This document shows positions 11,089-22,655 of a DNA stretch of 64,000 nucleotides, piece by piece (position 1 is the first letter of the stretch; each line of letters begins with the position of its first letter). The translations under genes were made by a program, and so were the position numbers. Under the pieces are notes generated by a model. The model was not told the origin of the DNA and made no database searches. It saw nothing but the letters and a program-made list of their open reading frames with translations. This DNA comes from Colletotrichum lupini (Eukaryota; Ascomycota; Sordariomycetes; Glomerellales; Glomerellaceae): contig NC_064678.1 of NCBI RefSeq assembly GCF_023278565.1, positions 6,014,001 through 6,078,000 on the forward strand, read 5' to 3'.

Positions 11089-11922
11089 TTATTCCTTCTT
11101 CTTCTTGGCACCCTTGACCTTCGCCGTTCCGCGCAGGGTCTTCTGGCGGTTCTTGCGCTGCTTGCCTGTAGAGCGCGAGTAGTGTTAGTTGTCAATGCTT
11201 GATGTGGGAGGGTGTTATCAGATTCGCCACCGCGACCTGTATCACGACAAAGGTTCGGGACAGACGAAAAGAGTCTTGTCCCGATACCCAGCGATACGAT
11301 AATGCTGCGGTGGCAAAGTGCTGACTGGAGGCTCGACGTACGCTGCTGTCTGCTGGCCTTCTCGATCTTGCTGGCGAAGCCAACGCGGACCAGTCTGTAG
11401 TGGGGCTCGAACTTCTTCATGGCCTCGGGGGAGTCGTAGACGAGGGCGAAACCAGTGGTCTTGCCGCCACCGAACTGGGTGCGGAGACCGAAGACGTTGA
11501 TCTGGTCCTTGGTGGCCTTGTACAAGGAGCCGAGCTTCTCGCGGAGCTCATCCTTGGAGATGTTGGCGCGGCCGGGGTGGAGGATATCACTTTGAGAAGA
11601 CCGTCAGCATGCAGTTCCTCTGTCTCTCGAAATTCCCATTGACAAAGTCCCATCGAGTCCATCCATCGCGCGCGCGTCCGTCCGTTTCCCAATCCGAGTC
11701 TCGATCCAGTCGTTGTCGATATATCGCAGTGTCGATTGTTGGTGTTCCTCCTCTCCTCCTCCCATTCGATATATCCTTTCGTACGCGCGCGATTCTCTCT
11801 TGGGGGAAAATGATGATAAATCTGGAGGGGCAAACTCACACGACCATCTGCTTACGGCCAAGCAGGGGGTTACGGATGAACTTGCGAGTTCGCAGGGTGA
11901 CGGGGGTGTCGACGTCCGCCAT
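11089..11922 (-). CDS. RPS24: 40S ribosomal protein S24 (eS24)
   Basis: Small-subunit ribosomal protein. Three exons on the minus strand (11840-11922, 11342-11589, 11089-11165) give 135 residues, the same length as yeast S24. The N-terminus [15 protein letters not shown], the centre [16 protein letters not shown] and the basic tail [10 protein letters not shown] are diagnostic. Introns of 250 and 175 bases have donors GTGAGT and GTACGT, and the phases join cleanly. The first exon-exon join falls in the Val of QMVVDIL. It is divergent from the methyltransferase gene; high, growth-linked expression is expected from the family. Confidence 0.97.
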
Positions 11923-12542
11923 CTTGTCGGTCGGGGGGCTGATCTGTCTGTCGAGATGGGTTGGCGCTGAGACAGAAGAGTCGAAAGGTGTGATATCGTC
12001 AAATTCGAGAGGTTTGTGACGGGGCTACAGACGTGAATTTTCCTGGGCGGGGATTGGTGTCGCTTAATGGGTGGGCAAGCCCTAGAAAGTGCCTCAGGAT
12101 CCGCCGCACCTGCCTGGGTCGAAAAATGGAAAGTCACGTGGGGTCAGTGGACGCACGGGCCAGTATGTTTTTTGGAATTGGTCATGTGATGTTTGGCTTC
12201 CCAGGCACTGTGTTTGCACCGTGGTCGACGTTCCTCTGAGTCAGCATCCAACCCTTGCGCATTTTGTGCACTGCAAACCAGAGATCAAGAGCATTTCCAA
12301 CTTCAAGCTCCGACTATCACCGTCTTTTCAATAACTCATGTCTCTGGGATTTTGCTGATGGAACCCGCAGGACCCTTTGTCCTCGGAAATGAGCTCCTCA
12401 TGCAAAATCTCATATCTTGGCCAGACGATCATCTCTCTCCGTAAAAGACAAATCGGACCATCATCCAGAACTGAGGCTCTACACTACACCGAATCAGGCA
12501 ACATACGATATTTATCAGAGTTTCACATCACCAACCCCAATC
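11923..12542. promoter_or_regulatory. Divergent promoter region, RPS24 / methyltransferase
   Basis: 620 bases between two divergent starts. The frame of the methyltransferase stays open upstream of its chosen ATG, but that stretch lacks a good start. No specific operator could be assigned. Confidence 0.45.
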
Positions 12543-13677
12543 ATGGCCGGAACCCAACGCATATCAGAGTCCGTGGACCGCTTCTGTTACCAGTATCTTC
12601 AACTGGAGCCAACACTTGAGTATCCTACGGCGGAGATCATTCGTGAAGCCTCCGCCCAAGATACCATTTACAAGAAACTCTTCTCGGATGAAGCACCACG
12701 TTATAGCCCTCCTGCAAGATATCGTCTCCGGGTTCTAAAGGAACTGGTCGCCAGGATAGAGTCCAGCATCGAAGACTGGGACCAACATGTAAGTCTTGAC
12801 TCCCTGTAAACGGCGCCGTGGCATGACGTTCTGCTGCCAGCTACCGGCATATTCTAACTATGACCAGGATGTTTCCGAGGATCTCATGACGGTCTTGTCC
12901 GAATCTCTCGCGACTCCAGTCCCATCTGAGGTGTCCTCTGCCCAGCAGAAATCCTACGTCACGTATCACCTGAGTGGTCTTGAGCAGAGCCCCCGGTCAC
13001 AGCACTCGCCTTCCCCTGACATCACACTGCTTGAGGCCCGCTCGCTGATCTCTGCCTCTGGCACCACGGGTCTCCGAACTTGGGAAGCCGCGCTGCATCT
13101 AGGGCAGTTCCTGTGTGAAGACCCAAATCTCGTCAAGGGAAAGCGAGTTCTCGAACTCGGTGCAGGTACTGGATACCTGGCGATCCTCTGCGTCAAACAT
13201 CTCGGCGCCACGCACGTTGTCGCTTCCGATGGATCTGATGATGTGATCAACAACCTACCAGAGAGCTTCTTCCTCAACGAACTGCAAGAAAGTACGCTTA
13301 TCAGACCAATGGAATTGCGATGGGGACATGCTCTCGTGGGGACAGAGGACCAGAAGTGGAACAACGGCGAGAGCGTTGACGTTGTGATCGGAGCAGATAT
13401 CACCTATGACCAGAGCATCATCCCGGCCCTCATCGCAACCGTCGAGGAACTATTTGCCCTATTTCCTGCCGTGCAGGTTTTGATATCCGCGACGCAGCGG
13501 AACGAGGTCACGTTCGAGGCCTTTTGTAGCCTTTGCCGTCAGCGTGAGATGGGCTTGAGCTACATCGAGTTTCCTATACCACCGAGGGAACAGCAAAAAG
13601 GACCGTTCTATAACGACAGCGTACCTATTCGGATTTGCCGACTCTCAGCACCGCCAACCACCAGGGCGCTGTGGTGA
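12543..13677 (+). CDS. Protein-lysine methyltransferase, EEF2KMT/FAM86 (Efm3) type
   Basis: S-adenosylmethionine-dependent class I methyltransferase; relatives (human EEF2KMT/FAM86A, yeast Efm3) methylate a lysine of translation elongation factor 2 in the cytosol. Exons 12543-12788 and 12868-13677 encode 351 residues. The intron has donor GTAAGT, branch CTAAC and phase 0. The N-terminal part (about 1-80) is the helical FAM86 segment. The core has WEAALHLGQF, motif I VLELGAGTGYLAIL with the acidic ASDGS turn, and the post-II motif VDVVIGADITYD. The ATG at 12543 has a good context and starts the conserved region; an earlier in-frame start is less likely. EF-2 as substrate is inferred from the family. 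Confidence 0.88.
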
Positions 13678-16600
13678 GGCGGCATGTCAGGCGAGGCGTG
13701 ATACCTTGACCACGAACACAGCGCATTTCTATCAGCTTTGGCCATTGATCATGATCAAATAATCACACATCAAACGGAGACCCGTTTATTTTTACACGGA
13801 CTTTGTCGAACACGAAAAGGCACGCGCGCAGTCTGGTGTAGCATAAAGTTCAGAGCGCCATGTCGGTTTTCTCTTTTTGTGGCGAGTTTGCCTTCGCACC
13901 CCACCATTGAATACGTTGCTTAGTGAGCAGCATCATAACAAGCAGGCCGTAGTGTAAGGTGCAGTAAATACCCGTAAACAATCAGGAGAGTTCACGGGCA
14001 AAAGTAGCTCGCTGTAATACTTCGGGGTTGCATTCCACCACGCAGCCTGTAGGGAGGGCCAACAAGGGTCTGCGATGACTTGCGTGGCTACTACGCAGGT
14101 CACAAACAAAATCAGGGTCCAAGCCGAGCTCCGGAGCAGGCGATTCGTCGTCTCACTAACAGCAAGCCCCCCGAAAACCTAGGATGTGCAGATACCTACT
14201 GCGAAGAGGGAAGTGGTGAGTTGACCTTGGATCAGGCGCCTCGAATACCTAGCGAATAACACTCGTCCTTGGGACAAACGACGAAGAGTCGGAACTGTAC
14301 TCAGGCCACGGCTAAGACCGAAGTCACAACTATGAAGATGCACCCCAAGTTTACAATCATCATGCCACCATGAACAAGATTCATTGGGAATTCTGGGGAC
14401 CAGTCGATTATCATGTTATTGCCTGTCAACCTCATGCACACCCCAGTGCCAGCTTCCCCGCATTCTGGGTCCAAGAACGAATGGTCTGATGCTTCGGCAG
14501 TCTCAGGACGCGGAGAGAGTTGGAAGGCACCGGATGCGTTCTGAGATGAGGGGTCACCTTGTTCGATGGCCACCCTCGGTCTGCACCCCAGAAACTCAAT
14601 TCGACGCGGAAAGCTTTGTTGAGTACATAGAAATGGACTTTACGTAAGGCTCAGGCGCTTCGCTGGCAACCGGGAACGGACATGACGCTCCGGCTGGTTC
14701 GTGAACAACGAAACGACCTTTTGATGGGCCAGCTGGACGTCATCTTGTCGATTTCCAGATATGTGGCTGAAAGTACGATCAGAAAAATGAAGGATGGCAA
14801 ACACCACGCAAGCAAGCTCAGTCACAGTGACGTTAGGGGTTGGTCGTGTGGCTCGCACGAAGGAGCTGACCCCTGCACATCGGCCAAAATGCCAAAAGCC
14901 TTGGGGCGCTTCATAATTGGGCGGACTGGCATTTTCCAGAGCACAAGCGTATTGCCAATACACCGAGACTCTGGTCTGGCCCTTGATGATTCCTCACTTG
15001 CAAGGTATTCAGAGAACGGGGAGTGAGCATGGCCTCCTGGAGGTCAATACAGAGAAGCGGGAACGAAGAAATGCGGAGACGAGCAGGGCACCGTGAAGCG
15101 GTTGAAACGAGGCTATGAAGTCATCGCATCCGCCGAGGATGAGCATCAAAATGTCTCGGCTCGAAAGGGCCGGCGCTGGCCCTACGAGAAAAGATCGGTC
15201 AGTTGATTGTGTGCTAGTACTCAGGAGGGTGTGGTCCGCGACTTGTCAAAACATGCTTGGATCGACCGCCAGCCGCTATTCCTTCTGTTGGGACCCGAAA
15301 GCCGCCTTCTCTGCAAGGTACGAACCCCGTGCCTCCAGGCTCTTGGTCTTGTGGTTGCGGTTAGGTTGCGTACGCTGTCCGTCGATCGCAGAGCCTGGAC
15401 TGTCAGAGCTACCTGGCGCCAACCGATCATTTGACGATGAAGCAAACCCCAAGACTTGGTCGAGCTACGTATACAGGCGCCAGTAAACCGAACTGAGAAG
15501 GTGAAGTTCTCTCCGGACGTATGTCCGGTTGCATACCCACTTTCGACCTCGGTGTTGAACCACCACAACCCCATGGTACCCATCCCATGCACCCACACAC
15601 GAGGTTGATTTACCTCCGACCTGTCAGAAGTTCAGAACCGAAGTATCTTATCGCCCCCGAGCCGCGCGGTGTGTACACCTTTCAGACACTCACCGTTCAG
15701 CCGTTTTTCTTGGGGGCCGTCATATTTCCCGCCAGTCTCGACCCTGGGCTGTATTTGAGATCATAGACCAACCATATGGCTGAACGAAGGCGTTCCGCCC
15801 AAGGGATCTCCCGCGACACGAAGTGTGAGCTTTCATCTAAAATGAGAGCAAGAAACCGGATCCTACCCTTGCGCTTGCGGGAAGACCTAACACCTTCCAG
15901 CATTGGCCACACTCTGTCTGTTCGGAAACGTGTGCCGGCCGGGGAGCTTCCATTCAAAGCGAGTGCTAATCAGCGGGCCCATGAGCCATGGGCAATACCT
16001 AACCTGGGGCCACCAAAGAAACAACAGAAAAAGAAATTGCCCGACGAATACCTCATCGGGGTAAAACCAGGCTGGAAAACGTGGGATTGAAATTCGTACC
16101 TATGTGAGACCCCAAGCGGTGATGAGCCACATGGGCTTTTCTAAGGCACGTACGTCACTTGTGCTCAGAATCATTTCGTTAGGGATGAGACCTATCCAGA
16201 GTTACCTACATAATGCCACCAGCCTCATCAGCGTCAAGCCCCCTCTCGACACAGAGTTCACATACAAGTCATCTATACCAGACCTCGACGAGACATTGTT
16301 GATTATCGCCAGTCTTCCCTGCATTGCTATGTATCACTGTGATATAACTTGGATCACCCCCGAACGACCCTCGGAAAACCAGCAAAAACTTGAACACGGA
16401 CCACAATTCCTGCATCAACAGCGACAATCACGAGAACAAGAGGCCGTCTCCGCAGACACGAGAACGCATAGCCACCGGCCTGCGCAGCATCAGCAACAGC
16501 ATAAACAACGCAATCATCAGCTCAGCTTCGTGAACTTCCTAGTCTCCAAAAGCCGCGGGCAAGAGCTGAAAGAGACCCGGTTACCGTTTGCCAGAGACTT

Positions 16601-19247
16601 TCTGGCATCACATCATCGGGACGGCAACAACATTGCTAGCGAACACACGAGCGGCCAGCTGAGGTCGATTTCGCTTCCAGAGGTTCTCGCACCTAATCAG
16701 CAAAGTCTGTTATCGTCTCTCCCGACCGCATCGTCGGTATCACAATCTTCCCAAGTCGGCACTAGCAGCGCCACGCCGACACGACCCTGCGTATCATCAT
16801 CACGTCGCCCCTTTGGGTAGGAAACTCGTACCAGGGCGCCAACAACCAGCAAAAAGGACAACCCAAAGATAGCGCTATCGTCTCCGGCGGGCTGCGCTAC
16901 GGAAAACAGAACAAGGCCTAGCCACAACGTGGACCAACTAGTCGCGGCGTTTCTCGCCCCTGAGCTGCATGAACCAGACGCACGCCGTGGCCGTTCTTAT
17001 TCTTGTCGGAATAGCGCAATATTGAACAGGTTTATTGCACCACCGACAGCGAACCGGCCTCCACCCTCTCCCCTCCCAGCCTGGGACTGAGTGACTGACC
17101 GACCGGTGGCAGCGTCTACGACTTTTGACGCAGCCAGCACGCAACTTGTCAGTCTCTTTTCGCTCCCAGCGGTGCCTCTTCGTATTACGCTGTTGTTCCC
17201 ACTCTGTTCAGCATCACATCCGGGCTGGACCGGGTCTATTAATTGGACCAGGGGCTGTGGAGAGTATCTCCCTCCACACCCATTTCCCAGACATCCATAC
17301 CCCCGTCCCATCCCGTCTTACGCTATCGGCCGCCATGATTAGGTAGTCGGGCTCCCCTCATTATCGGTATCATTATCATCACGCACAAATCAGAGGCAGA
17401 GACAGACGCACACATCACCGAGACACACTCACACACAACCCAAAAGTTGTCTGTCCAGGGGTTACCTACACCTCCCCTTCCCCAAAAAGCATAACTACCA
17501 ACTCCAACAAGAGGAGAGGGGGAAACAAAAAAAAAAAGTTTCCGGATCTCCTCTGTCACGGACGACGAAAAACACTGCCAACCACTTTCAAGCTAGCAAA
17601 GTTTTTAGTTGGTTGGGCTTTGACTCTGCGGCGACAAACCTGAACCGGTCTACCCAAGGCATCGTGGGTTCTCAAAAAGGCTTCCAGACCACCTCTCGGT
17701 TGTCGGCCGGCGCCATTACACTCCCCTACGCACTTGGCAACCAAGCTCGCGCACACATATTCTGTCTTAATTTTTTTTTTCCAATTATTCTTTTACTCCT
17801 GAATCTTGGTCTTGACTACCGAGTTCATTACCCACCCCCATTATTACCCTGTTTTTCTCTGCAACGCGGGTACTCCGTACGTCGTATATTAGCAGTGGGA
17901 CTTGTATACACAACCTGAACCGGGACCTGAACATTGTCAACCACATCCCGGCTGGTGGTCAAACGCCGTGTGGCTTGCAGTTTTATTTGGCGCCATTGGA
18001 CGTGCCATTTCCACGAGGGAGTCCAAGCTTTGATTGCTGTACCTGAGTCTTGCCATATCCTGGAATACCTTATTACACGGCCACACACAGAGAGACGAGA
18101 TCGGAGACCGGCGACAACGCGATTCTTACTGAGAGTCTCCAGAGTTCTCCTCTTTACGCATCGCCCACGACTCCGCTTATCACTTCCGGGTCATCCACAA
18201 GTGCCTATTAATAAAATACAACCAAGAAGACCAAAAGGCCATCATCAGCTTCGACTACCGGGGAAGCTACCTAGCTGGCTGCGTTATCCTGCATCTGTCT
18301 GCATCGAGTCTGCATCGGACGTGCACACCGCAAACTGCAAAAGGAGGAGAGAGGCACATAATAAACCACACCGTCCACTCACACGCCTATCGCAAGAGAA
18401 ACAAAACAAGCACACCTTACCACACCTTACATACATATTACTTGATCTTCCTTTCCCCCCTTGCCCTCTACATTTCCCCAGAAGAGGCCCTCAATCTCTG
18501 ACCAAACATCTGCCCGACAACGGCCACGCCCTCTTGTCCTGCTGCATCTACTCCTCTTTTTCACATTTATTACCGACAGCTGAGAGGGGCTTTTCGAGAC
18601 CGTTTACCAGCGACCCCCGCAAGCTCCAACGCACGCCCGCCCGCCTTCTCCTCTTCTCGCACGCCAACGGGGGTTCGATTGAAAGGAGACAAAGGACGCC
18701 GGATCCACCATTGATCGACACCATCGACAGGGCAGTAGCTCCAGGAGTCGCAGAAGGCTCAAAGTACCTCATTTGGTATTAGTACTCGACACCTGCTCAC
18801 TCACACTCGAACGATTTGGCCCCAAACCACGAGTCAACTACTCTTCCCGTCTCCCAGCCATAACGCCAACCTGAACCGACGCCTTTTTTCGTTCCTTATC
18901 GAAGGCGAAAAGAAGAATCATAAACAAACCAACAGTGCCAGCACTCTATATAAGTCTTATTGAGAACCGTTGCGGTGTTCACTCGACCACATCACATTGA
19001 CGACATCGGATCGACTTATCCACCTCCGTCACTACGAGAGCATCACTCATCAAGGCACGCACACACTCACACTCAAACAAGCACCTTTCGATATCACTTC
19101 CGAACATTGTCTTCGCCTGGGTTCTTTAAAAAGCCCATATACTCGTCTTATCCACACCCTCAAACACACATATTTCCGATGGGCTCGTCAATAGCCCAAA
19201 GACACATTACTTGCACACTATCATTACCATATCCACCAACATCAAAA
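13678..19247. other. 5.6 kb gap without a recognisable gene
   Basis: No open frame here reads like a conserved protein. The first half (13.7-16 kb) is mixed sequence with short frames on both strands. From about 16.9 kb the plus strand turns CT/CA-rich, as in leaders, and probably belongs to the small gene starting at 19248. One TACTCCGTA motif lies at 17871. The frame of that gene is open from about 18960, but the upstream part is low in protein character. Confidence 0.45.
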
Positions 19248-19748
19248 ATGGCCGCCGCAACCACTCTATCCTCGCAGGAGCAAACCTCCAACTTTGCCCT
19301 CCAGCAATATCTAGTTCTTCAATCTCAACATGAGGAGCTCCGCCAGCACCTGGACACGATCCGCCCCATGACGACCTCCAACACCTCGCTCTCCTCATCA
19401 CCGTCCGTGTCCCCGACGCGCAGCACCTGCTCGCCTTTTGGCCAGTACCCCAACGGCGGCGGCGGTAAGAGGCACCACAGCCGAAGCCGTCGCTCGTCGC
19501 TATCGAGCCCCAAGACCCGCCGCAGCAGCTCACTCGCGCCCATCGCGGACGAGACCACCATCTGGGCGGTCGCCGAGGAAGAGCAGCGCCTCTTTGACGT
19601 CAACGAGGGCATGAAGCGGGCTCTGATGGAGCTCCTCAACTGCGAGCAGGTGCGGAGCGACAGCTCGTTTCGCATGTGGGTGCAGTGCCGTCTTATGGAC
19701 ACGGAAAAGGAACTTCGTTCTGAGAGACGACGCAAGAGCGCGCCATGA
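19248..19748 (+). CDS. Conserved small fungal protein of unknown function
   Basis: An intron-less frame of 166 residues from an ATG in very good context (AAAAATGGCC). The N-terminal 40 residues are a Gln/Glu-rich probable helix (LQQYLVLQSQHEEL). The middle (41-100) is Ser-rich and basic with SPT/SPK sites and an RSRRSS-type cluster, likely phosphorylated and disordered. The C-terminal 60 residues are acidic then basic, with FDVNEGMKRALMELLNCEQV and RMWVQCRLMDTEKELR, and look like the conserved core. I recall similar C-terminal segments in other ascomycete hypothetical proteins but know no function. An in-frame ATG at 19179 is an alternative start. No signal peptide or membrane segment is seen. 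Confidence 0.75.
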   Translation: MAAATTLSSQEQTSNFALQQYLVLQSQHEELRQHLDTIRPMTTSNTSLSSSPSVSPTRSTCSPFGQYPNGGGGKRHHSRSRRSSLSSPKTRRSSSLAPIADETTIWAVAEEEQRLFDVNEGMKRALMELLNCEQVRSDSSFRMWVQCRLMDTEKELRSERRRKSAP

Positions 19749-21075
19749 GCTTTCTAATCAGATGCGTCTCACGCTCTCATCTTTTTGCGGATCGACACAA
19801 AAAGCGCAGCATATTTTGAGCCTTTTTGGTCCTACCTCTTTTTCAACCTACCTAATTATGCACCGGATTCTTCTTTTTCATGAGGCGTTGGATTTGACAA
19901 GGAGATTAACCATCTCGTCGAATGGCGTTGAGAGGGGATTTGTGTGGGAATTTCAACATTTTGCCGAGGACAGGCATGACATGGATTATGGCACGACATG
20001 GGTCGTTTTGCCCATCACAGAGAGGGAAAAGCTGGGTTTGCATACAGGCGAAGATGCTCTTCTCATCTCGCCTGTCGGATATTTGGTGTTTTACTGGCGA
20101 AGGCTTGTTGGAATACACCACCGCCACTCTGCCTTTTTTCACTTCTGGTTTCCTTTTTCTTTCATCGGTGGTTGCAGGAATATCACACACAAACAGCCAT
20201 CTGGTCCATAGAGTTTGTTAGACTGAAACGACACCAATTACCAATTTTTACCATACCTTTCACTCCATCCTTGACATTTGATATCATGTCTGAATCGGCC
20301 TGGTTAGACTCGTGATGAATGCATAGCTTAGTGGTGCTGAGGTGGTGTTAAAGTGGTCTGAGCATGACGGGACCCGGGAGATCACCATGATGCATGCGGT
20401 GTTGGAGGTGCATGTCTAGTATAACTCACCTACCTTTGGGAGCTCCATGATGTGGAAATGATCACCATTGCTCTGCTGCGGTGCCGAAATAAGAGAATGG
20501 ACGAATCCAAAAACATCAGACTTTCCCACAAAGCCTATTCGTACGCCCAATCGGCCAAGGTCCAAAAGCTCTCAAACTGCTGAAAACCGGGGCACGCAAT
20601 CCGCACAAGATTCTAAACATTGTGACATTGTCCCTGCCATCCTCTAATTCGCCGATCTTCTTTACCGTGCAAATGAAGTATAGTTTGGACGCACGCACTA
20701 TGTGACGAGAGAGCTGCTGCCGTTGGCGTTGCCTCGCGGACTGGCCCGCACCGCACCTACATCACTTTGACTGCAAACATCTTTTTTCAAGCTGGAAAAA
20801 AGCCAACACGCACCTCACGCACGAAGCTGCAACCCCCACAACCGAACGCCCGTCCGCCTGAGCCTAGCGGAAAGCTTCGCATTTGGGATACCTCTTGTTG
20901 TTCTTGGCGAAGAGAGACGATTCGAATTCACTGATCTTTCTGTGTTTGGTCAATCCGCTGCGCCCAGGGCAAAATCCACTTTGGAAAGCTCCGTTCAGAC
21001 CAAACCTGCCTACGGCTAGACAGACGACGACGACAACGACGGCGACGCGATCGAGAGGAGGCTCCTACTGCCACC
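19749..21075. other. Gap between the small gene and the PPIL4-like gene
   Basis: 1.3 kb holding the 3' UTR of the left gene and the promoter of the right gene. A 149-codon frame at 19762-20211 shows no family resemblance and is taken as chance. No repeats or RNA genes are recognised. Confidence 0.45.
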
Positions 21076-22618
21076 ATGTCAGTGCTTCTGGAAACCAGCT
21101 CTGGCGATATCGTGATTGACCTGCTGGTCGATTACGCGCCAAAGCTTTGCGAAAAGTAAGTCGCGATTCACCGCCAGCGCTACAACGCTCTTGCTCAGCT
21201 AACCAAAGACCTCTAGCTTCCTGAAGCTTTGCAAAGTCAAATATTACAACTTTTCACCAGTCCACTCTGTTCAGAAGAACTTTTCCTTCCAGACCGGCGA
21301 TCCTCTCGGACCCTTATCGAAACAATCCGATGGAGGCACCTCTATGTGGGGCCTGCTGTCGGGCGACAGCTCCAAGAAGATGTTCCCGGCCTTCTTCCAC
21401 CCGAAACTGAAGCATCTCGAGCGAGGCACCGTCAGCATGGCGACGGCGCCCCTGGATTCCGACCCGGATACGCGCGTGGCGGCTTCTCAGTTCATCATCA
21501 CCTTGGGCGATGAGACGGACTACTTGGATGGCAAGGCCGCTGTCTTTGGCAAGGTCGTGGAGGGCTTCGACGTGTTGGAGAAGATCAACGAGGCCATCGT
21601 AGACGACAAGGGGCACCCCCTTATCGACATTCGAATCAAGCACACCATCGTTCTCGATGACCCGTACCCCGATCCCCCCGAGCTGCGAGAGCCCAGCGCC
21701 TCGCCTCCTCCGACCAAGTCACAACTCGATACTGTTCGGATCGCGGACGAGGCTGCGCTACACGAAGACGATGATCTAGATGAGGAGGCGATCGAGAAGC
21801 GGCGGAGGGACCGCGAGGCACGGGCCCAGGCTCTCACTCTGGAAATGATGGGTGACCTGCCGTTTGCCGAGGTCGCTCCCCCTGAAAACGTCCTATTCGT
21901 CTGCAAGCTCAACCCCGTCACGACGGACGCCGATCTGGAGCTCATCTTCGGCCGATTCGGCAAGATTCTGAGTTGCGAGGTCATTCGCGATGCCAAGACA
22001 GGCGACAGTCTCCAGTATGCCTTTATCGAATATGCTGACAAGGCGTCCTGCGAGGCTGCCTATGCCAAGATGCAGGATGTCCTGATTGACGATCGGCGTA
22101 TCCACGTGGACTTCTCGCAGAGTGTGAGCAAGCTGCAACAGGTCTGGAGAGACGATACAAACCAGAAGCGCAGAAAACACGCGTCCAGGGGTGGATTCGG
22201 AGGTGTTGACGAGCTCGAAAAGAGGCGGCAATACCGAGACGAATACGAGCGAAATGGAGATGATTACGATCTGGTGTACGGAGACGAGGAGATGAAGGGT
22301 CGCCACCAGCGCGCCAAAGACCGTCGTCCCGAGTCAGATAAGCAGCAGCAGCCTGAGCAAGACAGAGATCAACGGGAAAGAGATCGACCCAGATCGGAAC
22401 AGGCGCGGAGACGCAGTCGAAGCCCCGGACGCTCAAGGGCCATGGATAGGGACAGAAGAGGAGATGGAGATCGATACCGATCCGATGATCGCGGTTCCGG
22501 CCGACGGCACGATCAATACGAACGGCGACGTGACGATAGGGATTCGGGTCGCAGAGACCGCAGAGACTGGGACAATCGGAATCGAGGTAGGGATCGAGAC
22601 TCGGACAGACGAAGATAG
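21076..22618 (+). CDS. CYP6: Peptidyl-prolyl cis-trans isomerase-like 4 (cyclophilin-RRM)
   Basis: Nuclear cyclophilin with an RNA-binding domain, related to human PPIL4, which takes part in pre-mRNA splicing. Exons 21076-21155 and 21217-22618 encode 493 residues; the 61-base intron has donor GTAAGT and branch CTAAC. Residues 1 to about 170 are the cyclophilin fold ([43 protein letters not shown]). Residues about 250-329 are an RRM with RNP2 LFVCKL and RNP1-like YAFIEY. From about 370 to the end the tail is dominated by Arg/Asp/Glu and RS-type repeats. The usual catalytic Arg after the first strands (VQRDF in relatives) is Lys here (VQKNF). The symbol follows the fungal cyp6/PPIL4 convention. 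Confidence 0.92.
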
Positions 22619-22619
22619 T

Positions 22620-22621
<2 letters not shown>

Positions 22622-22651
<30 letters not shown>
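22622..22651 (+). repeat. (CAG)10 microsatellite just after the PPIL4-like stop codon
   Basis: Ten perfect CAG units begin three bases after the stop codon, so they lie in the 3' UTR. They are probably length-variable. Confidence 0.92.

Positions 22652-22655
<4 letters not shown>

Noticed and set aside
16104..16820. 238-codon frame as a gene
   Set aside because: It opens at GTG, has no domain-like segment and sits in low-complexity Gln/Ser-rich sequence; no homologous family comes to mind.
17934..18782. 282-codon frame upstream of the small conserved gene
   Set aside because: It opens at TTG and its composition (Pro, His, Arg, Thr) mirrors the CA/CT-rich leader sequence of the region.
19762..20211. 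149-codon frame after the small conserved gene
   Set aside because: It is directly in the expected 3' UTR and has no recognisable feature.
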